Origin: a virus
Reading direction: 5' to 3' (one strand)
DNA length: 36,850 nucleotides
IMG/VR virus record: IMGVR_UViG_3300020457_001257
Span: 1 to 36,850 of that record
Position numbers and translations under genes: made by a program. How positions within the stretch are numbered: the first letter of the stretch is position 1; every line of letters begins with the position of its first letter. Positions 32,746 through 36,850 of the stretch are shown here, piece by piece. The notes below the pieces were generated by a model that was given only the letters and a program-made list of their open reading frames with translations, did not search any database and was not told the DNA's origin.

Positions 32746-34087
32746 ATTTCCTACAGCAGACGAAAGATGGCCTAGAGCAGGTGAAGTAATACCTGGAGAA
32801 ACTTTATATGACGCCGTTATTACATCTTTACCAGGTATGGACAAAAGTAAACCGGCACCTGGTCCTTCTTTTCTAAAAGGTTATCTGGAACCATTAGGTT
32901 TTAAAATCAAAGTCGTTGACGGTCATATGTACGACACGTTAGATAATATAGAAAAAGAAATATCAAAATACAATTTTAGATGGTTAGGTATATCAGTATT
33001 TTCTTTTATGCAAAAAGAAGATGGTTTAAATCTAGGTAAAAGATTTGAAAATGTATTTTATGGTGGTTCGGGTGTTGATATTAAATGGCCAACTCCATAT
33101 TACATAGTAGGAGAAGGAGAATATGCTTTACGTGAGTTCTTAAATGGTAATTTTGATTATCCAGGTATTAACGGAAAACAACCAGTACAGATAGAGAACA
33201 TAGAAGACTTACCACCACCAGATTATTCAGACGTAATACAACATCAAAAATATAGAAAGTTCGTAATATCAGGATCAAGAGGTTGCGTTAGAAACTGTAC
33301 CTTTTGTGATGTTGCAAGTATATGGCCTAAATTTAGATGGAAGACAGGTAAGAAAATCGCCGATGAAATGCACCAAGTATCTGAACAAACAGGTACAAAG
33401 AAAATACACTTTTCAGATTCATTAATTAACGGCTCTATGAAACATTTTAGAGATTTGTGTAGAGAGTTATCTAACAGACCTAAAAAAATTAAATGGGAGG
33501 CACAGTTTATTGTAAGAGATCAAAAGACTTTCTCACAAGAAGACTTTGACAACTTGTCAAACTCTGGTTGCAATGGACTAGAAATGGGTATAGAAGCAGG
33601 TAACGAGGAAGTTAGAGACCATATGAGAAAGAAATTTAGTAATGATGATATAAAATATTTTGTGGAAAATCTCGGAAAGCGGAATATAACTATGAAGTTC
33701 TTACTGATTGTCGGTTATCCCACGGAAACGGAAAAAATGTTTGAAGATACTCTACAATTATTGAGAGACTATGCCAAGTATTCACATTTAATTAGTATAT
33801 CGCACCACGTGATGATGACTTTTAAAAATACTCCATTAGATTTTGACCATAGAGAGTTATTTGATAGTGAGTTTGGATTTAAATGGAAAAATGAAAACTC
33901 TGATTTTGATATACGATTTGAAAGATTTATAAAAGTATATGAATTAGGAGTTAAACTAGGTTACCAATTTCAAGCACACTGTTTAGAAAAAATAGAAAGA
34001 TACAAATCCGATAAACTTAATGAAGATAGAAAGTCTATAGGATTTGCCCACCCTAAAGATAAAAATAAACTACACGTACAATCTTAA
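32735..34087 (+). CDS. Radical SAM protein with B12-binding-type N-terminal domain
   Basis: A 450-residue protein. The start is taken as GTG at 32735, 8 bases after GGAGG; an in-frame TTG at 32717 is less likely. Residues about 20-140 form a Rossmann-like domain ending in YYIVGEGEYALREFLNG (GEGE at 126-129), as in cobalamin-binding radical SAM enzymes. It lacks the DxHxxG motif of proteins that bind B12 through His, as do many of this class. The radical SAM motif is CVRNCTFC (184-191), followed by GLEMGIEAGNEEVRDHM and FLLIVGYPTE. The class includes C-methylases and other B12-dependent enzymes. The next gene is a B12 receptor. Confidence 0.85.
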   Translation: MTTRFPTADERWPRAGEVIPGETLYDAVITSLPGMDKSKPAPGPSFLKGYLEPLGFKIKVVDGHMYDTLDNIEKEISKYNFRWLGISVFSFMQKEDGLNLGKRFENVFYGGSGVDIKWPTPYYIVGEGEYALREFLNGNFDYPGINGKQPVQIENIEDLPPPDYSDVIQHQKYRKFVISGSRGCVRNCTFCDVASIWPKFRWKTGKKIADEMHQVSEQTGTKKIHFSDSLINGSMKHFRDLCRELSNRPKKIKWEAQFIVRDQKTFSQEDFDNLSNSGCNGLEMGIEAGNEEVRDHMRKKFSNDDIKYFVENLGKRNITMKFLLIVGYPTETEKMFEDTLQLLRDYAKYSHLISISHHVMMTFKNTPLDFDHRELFDSEFGFKWKNENSDFDIRFERFIKVYELGVKLGYQFQAHCLEKIERYKSDKLNEDRKSIGFAHPKDKNKLHVQS

Positions 34088-35691
34088 AAAGATTTATTAA
34101 ATCCTAAAGTAAATTTTCTTCCTTCTTGACTAAACCCATGAGGTGATTCATAATTTTCATCAAATAGATTTAACAAACTAATACCAAAGTCTATACCATG
34201 CCAATTATATCCAAGATTTAAATCTAACAAATGTGTTTCTGGCATTGATATGGTTGACCAATTAGAATTGTGTACATCTAAATGTTTGCCTTTATATTTG
34301 TAATTAGTAGTTAAAGAAAAGTTATTTTCTAAATCTTTTGTATGCATAAATCCAAGAGACCAATTAGGTCTTCTTAATTGTACTACATCACCTTTTTTAC
34401 TATTTAAATGACTAATAAAAAATTTAGAGTTTTCTTGATTATAACTAAACTCTATACCGTCAGTATTTAAATCGCCAATATCATTTTTAAATATAGTTGT
34501 TGCAAAATTATTTTTAGTTAATGTTAACTCTTGTGATTCTCCATATTCAATAGCAGTCCATGTTGTTTTATCTTTATAACTTGTTGATGTACTACCACTT
34601 ATACTTAAACCATCTTCTATCTCTTTAAAGAAACCTAATTTATATGTTTCGTGTTCCTCATCAAACCTATGATGATATGAAAATATATTATGTGAAAAAT
34701 TAAAGAAGTATCCTAAATTATGATGTTGACCTGTTAATGATTCATTATGTTTGTAATCAAAACCAAATCCATATTTTTGTTTTTGATGTGTGCCTCTTAT
34801 AGTATAGTTTTCACTTTCATAATGAGCATTATCATAATCTCTATCATATTCGTGTGTATGAAAAGTTAAACTGTTATTTAAATAATCAACACCTGTTTGT
34901 AAGGCAAAGAAAGTATTATCTGCCCATTTGCCGTCTTGTATAGAAACATTATGACCATCTATATCAGTGAAAGTGTTTCTTGCAAACCAAGATGTTCGCC
35001 AATGTACAAGATCGTACCATTTACTTACATTAACACCTATTGTTTTATTATTTGTTCCATCTTTTTCGTCAGCACCTGATAAAGCAGAAACGTTTTGTGA
35101 TTTATGCTCACCTGCTGAAACAGATATATCAAAGTCATTTAATCTAGTATAATAATTACCACTAATAGTTTTATCATTACCATTACCTGATAAACTTAAT
35201 CTTTTATCATAATCTACTGTTGTTCTAAAATTAATTGCACCACCAACAGCGTCTGCTCCCCAATGAGCACCTTGTGACCCTTTGTATACATCTATTTGTA
35301 CAACATTGAACATAAAGTCTTGACCAACATCATGGGCACCTGTAGGTGTAGAGTAATCATTGATTGGTATTCCATTTAATAATACTAATGTGTGATTAGA
35401 GTTTGTGCCTCTTAAAAATAAAGATGATTGTTGACCTGTCGGACCTGATTGAGTTATGTCTAAGCCTTGAACATAGTTTAATACTTTAGGTAAATCAATT
35501 AGATTATACTTTTCAATTTCAGATTTTTTAATTGTATGAGTAGGTGTTATCTTGTCACCTAATGCGTTTGAATTGTTTATATTTGGATATATTGTAATAC
35601 AAGGAATATCATCATTCCAATTACAATCACTATCCTTGGAATAGGCAACATTAGCCCACACCAAGATTAACATAAGAATTAATCTTATCAT
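34084..35691 (-). CDS. btuB: BtuB: TonB-dependent vitamin B12 outer-membrane receptor
   Basis: A 535-residue BtuB homologue. A signal peptide (about residues 1-18, cut after AYS) precedes the plug. QGLDITQSGPTGQQSSLFLR then GTNSNHTLVLLNGIPIND match E. coli BtuB closely, as do WGADAVGGAINF and the C-terminal LLNLFDENYESPHGFSQEGR, ending in the terminal Phe needed for barrel assembly. It is about 80 residues shorter than E. coli BtuB, with loops in the last third trimmed. A typical TonB box is not obvious near residues 28-45. AAGGAG lies 5 bases before the ATG. Expression is controlled by the cobalamin riboswitch at 35711. The stop shares TTAA with the convergent radical SAM gene. Confidence 0.93.
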   Translation of the reverse strand: MIRLILMLILVWANVAYSKDSDCNWNDDIPCITIYPNINNSNALGDKITPTHTIKKSEIEKYNLIDLPKVLNYVQGLDITQSGPTGQQSSLFLRGTNSNHTLVLLNGIPINDYSTPTGAHDVGQDFMFNVVQIDVYKGSQGAHWGADAVGGAINFRTTVDYDKRLSLSGNGNDKTISGNYYTRLNDFDISVSAGEHKSQNVSALSGADEKDGTNNKTIGVNVSKWYDLVHWRTSWFARNTFTDIDGHNVSIQDGKWADNTFFALQTGVDYLNNSLTFHTHEYDRDYDNAHYESENYTIRGTHQKQKYGFGFDYKHNESLTGQHHNLGYFFNFSHNIFSYHHRFDEEHETYKLGFFKEIEDGLSISGSTSTSYKDKTTWTAIEYGESQELTLTKNNFATTIFKNDIGDLNTDGIEFSYNQENSKFFISHLNSKKGDVVQLRRPNWSLGFMHTKDLENNFSLTTNYKYKGKHLDVHNSNWSTISMPETHLLDLNLGYNWHGIDFGISLLNLFDENYESPHGFSQEGRKFTLGFNKSF

Positions 35692-35696
35692 TGAGT

Positions 35697-35702
35697 CTCC
35701 TT
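35697..35702 (-). promoter_or_regulatory. Ribosome-binding site of btuB under riboswitch control
   Basis: AAGGAG, 5 bases before the ATG and only 8 bases after the closing stem of the riboswitch. The close spacing suggests that ligand binding controls access of ribosomes rather than termination. Confidence 0.6.
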
Positions 35703-35710
35703 GCTCGTTT

Positions 35711-35795
35711 ACTGCCTAGGTGGCATTCGGAGTATAACCGTATCAAGTAATCTGAACGAATTGCACGTCACTTTCCCACTACGCTTTTAGGCAGT
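35711..35795 (-). ncRNA. Cobalamin riboswitch (compact AdoCbl-variant-like)
   Basis: Read on the minus strand, an 85-base element closed by ACTGCCTA (35788-35795) pairing with TAGGCAGT (35711-35718). Inside, in the order of cobalamin riboswitches, are GTGGGAA (35773-35779), the hairpin GACG-TGCAATT-CGTT (35756-35770), the ACGGTTA core, and CCGAATGCCACC (35719-35730), the counterpart of the CCGAAGACCTGCC end of the E. coli btuB switch. It lacks the peripheral arm of full-size members, like the small variants found in marine DNA. It directly precedes btuB. Confidence 0.82.
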
Positions 35796-35803
35796 TATGT
35801 TAT

Positions 35804-35868
35804 GGCCGGAGTCTACACTATGGGTGGAAATACTCCTAGCCGGCCACTAGGTTTCCTACGTGTAGACT
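35804..35868 (-). ncRNA. Structured pseudoknot RNA element in the btuB leader
   Basis: On the minus strand AGTCTACAC (35860-35868) pairs with GTGTAGACT (35810-35818). Inside, GGAAA can pair with TTTCC and CCTAG with CTAGG, leaving a 7-base loop TGGCCGG. The loop GGCCGG is complementary to CCGGCC (35804-35809), which directly follows the outer stem, giving a pseudoknot. The element begins one base after the predicted transcription start and precedes the riboswitch. I do not recognise the class; it could be a second sensor, a ribozyme or a protective 5' structure. Confidence 0.6.
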
Positions 35869-35875
35869 ATATTAT

Positions 35876-35904
35876 ATAGTATCACATTTAATCCAAAATG
35901 GCAA
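35876..35904 (-). promoter_or_regulatory. Sigma70-like promoter of btuB
   Basis: Minus-strand TTGCCA (35899-35904) and TACTAT (35876-35881) with a 17-base spacer; a TATAAT follows at 35871-35876. Initiation is expected near 35869, which is where the structured leader begins. This is a host-type promoter, so early expression is likely. Confidence 0.65.
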
Positions 35905-35913
35905 CTTTCCGAA

Positions 35914-35921
35914 TATAAATA
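35914..35921 (+). promoter_or_regulatory. T4-type late promoter TATAAATA
   Basis: Exact TATAAATA, 5 bases before the ATG at 35927, and back to back with the sigma70-like promoter of btuB. Confidence 0.75.
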
Positions 35922-35926
35922 AGTAT

Positions 35927-36277
35927 ATGGCTGGTATAGCAAACTTAACAATAGATCAAGGATCCAATTTTACTTATGACCTAGAAGTCACTAATGCTGA
36001 CGGAACGGCATTTGACCTTACTGGATTTACAATGGTTGGTAAAATGGCTCAAGGATATGCAACAACTTATCCTAGAGTAGTATTTACTTGTACTTGTACA
36101 GCAAGTATGGCTCTTGAAGGAGTGGTAACTATTAGTTTAACTGCTGACCAAACAAAAGCATTAAAAGCCGGTCGTTGGATGTTTGATGTTGTTGCAACTC
36201 ACACTGATAGTACGGTTACTCGTTTATTAGAGGGTATTGCTATTGTCACACCGTCTGTAGTAAAAGCTTTTACTTAA
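35927..36277 (+). CDS. Small virion-like beta-sandwich protein
   Basis: A 116-residue protein rich in Thr, Val and Ala. The layout (ANLTIDQGSNFTYDLEVTNA, DLTGFTMVGKMAQGY, VTISLTADQTKALKAGRWMF, DVVATHTDSTVTRLLEGIA) is that of small beta-sandwich proteins found in phage tails and baseplates. I do not recognise a specific family. A perfect late promoter lies 5 bases before the start, and no Shine-Dalgarno sequence is visible, so it would be translated from a leaderless late mRNA. Its stop overlaps that of the convergent gene. Two Cys residues close together (TCTC) are unusual here. Confidence 0.72.
   Translation: MAGIANLTIDQGSNFTYDLEVTNADGTAFDLTGFTMVGKMAQGYATTYPRVVFTCTCTASMALEGVVTISLTADQTKALKAGRWMFDVVATHTDSTVTRLLEGIAIVTPSVVKAFT
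36259..36274. repeat. 16-bp perfect palindrome at a convergent gene end
   Basis: AGTAAAAGCTTTTACT is a perfect inverted repeat at the end of the plus-strand gene, directly before the shared stop region with the minus-strand gene. It could act as a weak two-way terminator hairpin, but it lacks a GC-rich stem. Confidence 0.35.
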
Positions 36278-36849
36278 ACGTTATATTCAAATATCGCTTT
36301 ATTCTCACCTTTTTTAACAAGTCTAAATCTCGCTTTAGACATAAAGTTTTCTAAAGTAGCCCATTTCAAACCTGAAATATCATCAAATATCCATACAGTT
36401 TGATCTGCTTTTCTTTGATTAAAGAATACGGCCTCTTTTAAAACACTTTTAGTATCATGTGGACCGTCAAAGGCAACAAGTTCATATTTAGATATTAAAA
36501 TTTTATTTTCTTCATAGATAGGATAACCATCGGCAAATCTATTAAAAAACTCTGAATCTTCAAAGTTAACTAAATGAAACTCTGGATAATCTTCAGCAAA
36601 GTTTATTAATGTTGTCTTTCTCATTAAGTTATCATAGTTAAACTTTCTTGCTAATACAGAATCAGAAGCTGCATAATCAATATTGCCATAAGGGTCAATA
36701 CCTAAATGTACTAATCTTGTTTGTGGATGATAATTTCTATATGCGTCTATAATAGTTTTACTTCCTAATCCTAATCTAACTCCAAGTTCTACACTACAAC
36801 CAATAGGTTTTTTTAACATCTGTACTGCCTCTGCCAAAATATCATACTC
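36274..36849 (-). CDS. Methyltransferase-like protein, 5' end cut by the window
   Basis: The frame is open to the right edge (upstream codons EYDI precede an in-frame TTG), so the gene most likely begins outside the window; about 191 residues are visible. GCSVELGVRLGLGSKTIIDA fits the SAM-binding motif I (E-G-GxGS) of class I methyltransferases, LVHLGIDPYG fits the acidic end of strand 2, and ELVAFDGPHD (near 118) fits the D-G-H motif of the methyltransferase-24 type, commonly O-methyltransferases of sugars or small molecules. It converges on the small virion-like gene, sharing TTAA for both stops. Confidence 0.65.
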   Translation of the reverse strand, partial: EYDILAEAVQMLKKPIGCSVELGVRLGLGSKTIIDAYRNYHPQTRLVHLGIDPYGNIDYAASDSVLARKFNYDNLMRKTTLINFAEDYPEFHLVNFEDSEFFNRFADGYPIYEENKILISKYELVAFDGPHDTKSVLKEAVFFNQRKADQTVWIFDDISGLKWATLENFMSKARFRLVKKGENKAIFEYNV

Positions 36850-36850
36850 A

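Noticed and set aside
34080-34094. Terminator hairpin between the radical SAM gene and btuB
   Set aside because: AATCTT and AAGATT can pair around the shared stop codons with a 3-base loop, but the stem is almost all A-T and too weak to call.
35804-35868. HDV-like self-cleaving ribozyme on the plus strand
   Set aside because: The order of pairing segments on the plus strand resembles the nested double pseudoknot of HDV-like ribozymes, but the loop expected to be pyrimidine-rich is GGAAAT and there is no room for the catalytic C in the last junction. The minus-strand reading fits the promoter and riboswitch context better.
1-36850. tRNA genes, CRISPR arrays, integrase or insertion sequences
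   Set aside because: Nothing resembling a cloverleaf with CCA-side arms, regular direct repeats with spacers, or a transposase/integrase protein was found by reading; short intergenic spaces leave little room for them.

Overview
The window reads as part of a T4-like (contractile-tailed) marine bacteriophage genome. The evidence is a T4-order baseplate block (PAAR spike tip, gp25, gp6, gp8), a giant DUF4815-type virion protein, T4-style late promoters (TATAAATA) before several plus-strand genes, overlapping gene ends, and strongly AT-rich DNA of the kind seen in phages of streamlined marine bacteria. A TonB-dependent receptor gene implies a Gram-negative host. The exact host cannot be read from the sequence.

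Layout. (1) 32-925, minus: three small genes, one a membrane protein, behind a sigma70-like promoter. (2) 968-17406, plus: a small lipoprotein, small unknown genes, then the tail/baseplate/fibre block (PAAR, gp25, gp6, a gp7-position protein, a YadA-like fibre, gp8, the 2018-residue DUF4815 protein, a short fibre-like protein), followed by a sugar-nucleotide epimerase-like gene and an unknown gene. (3) 17381-32040, minus: a 14.7 kb accessory island of 19 tightly overlapping genes with no recognisable virion functions. It holds three or four glycosyltransferases, three radical SAM proteins (one split from its SPASM-like partner), two QueC-like PP-loop ATPases, two tandem nitroreductase-fold proteins, a NodU-type carbamoyltransferase, a DegT-type aminotransferase, a SAM methyltransferase, an SGNH hydrolase, an isochorismatase-like protein and a DUF59/SufT-like Fe-S assembly protein. 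(4) 32097-34087, plus: a small basic protein, an Asp/Asn beta-hydroxylase-like 2OG oxygenase, and a radical SAM protein with an N-terminal B12-binding-type domain. (5) 34084-35904, minus: a clear BtuB (vitamin B12 outer-membrane receptor) gene preceded by a compact cobalamin riboswitch, a second pseudoknotted RNA element and a sigma70-like promoter. (6) 35914-36850: a small virion-like gene (plus, late promoter) and the end of a methyltransferase-like gene (minus) that runs off the right edge.

How it may work together. The island looks like a phage-borne biosynthetic pathway that assembles and attaches a decorated sugar or other small group (aminotransferase, epimerase, glycosyltransferases, carbamoyl- and methyltransferase), with unusual radical SAM plus PP-loop chemistry and its own Fe-S helper. 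Beside it, the phage carries a B12 receptor under B12-riboswitch control next to a B12-domain radical SAM enzyme, so cobalamin supply and cobalamin use may be coupled during infection. Regulation appears split by strand. Minus-strand units start at host-type sigma70 promoters (three found, all with 17-base spacers). Plus-strand units start at TATAAATA late promoters, several exactly 5 bases before the start codon, which predicts leaderless late mRNAs. No tRNA, rRNA, CRISPR array, integrase or transposase was seen.
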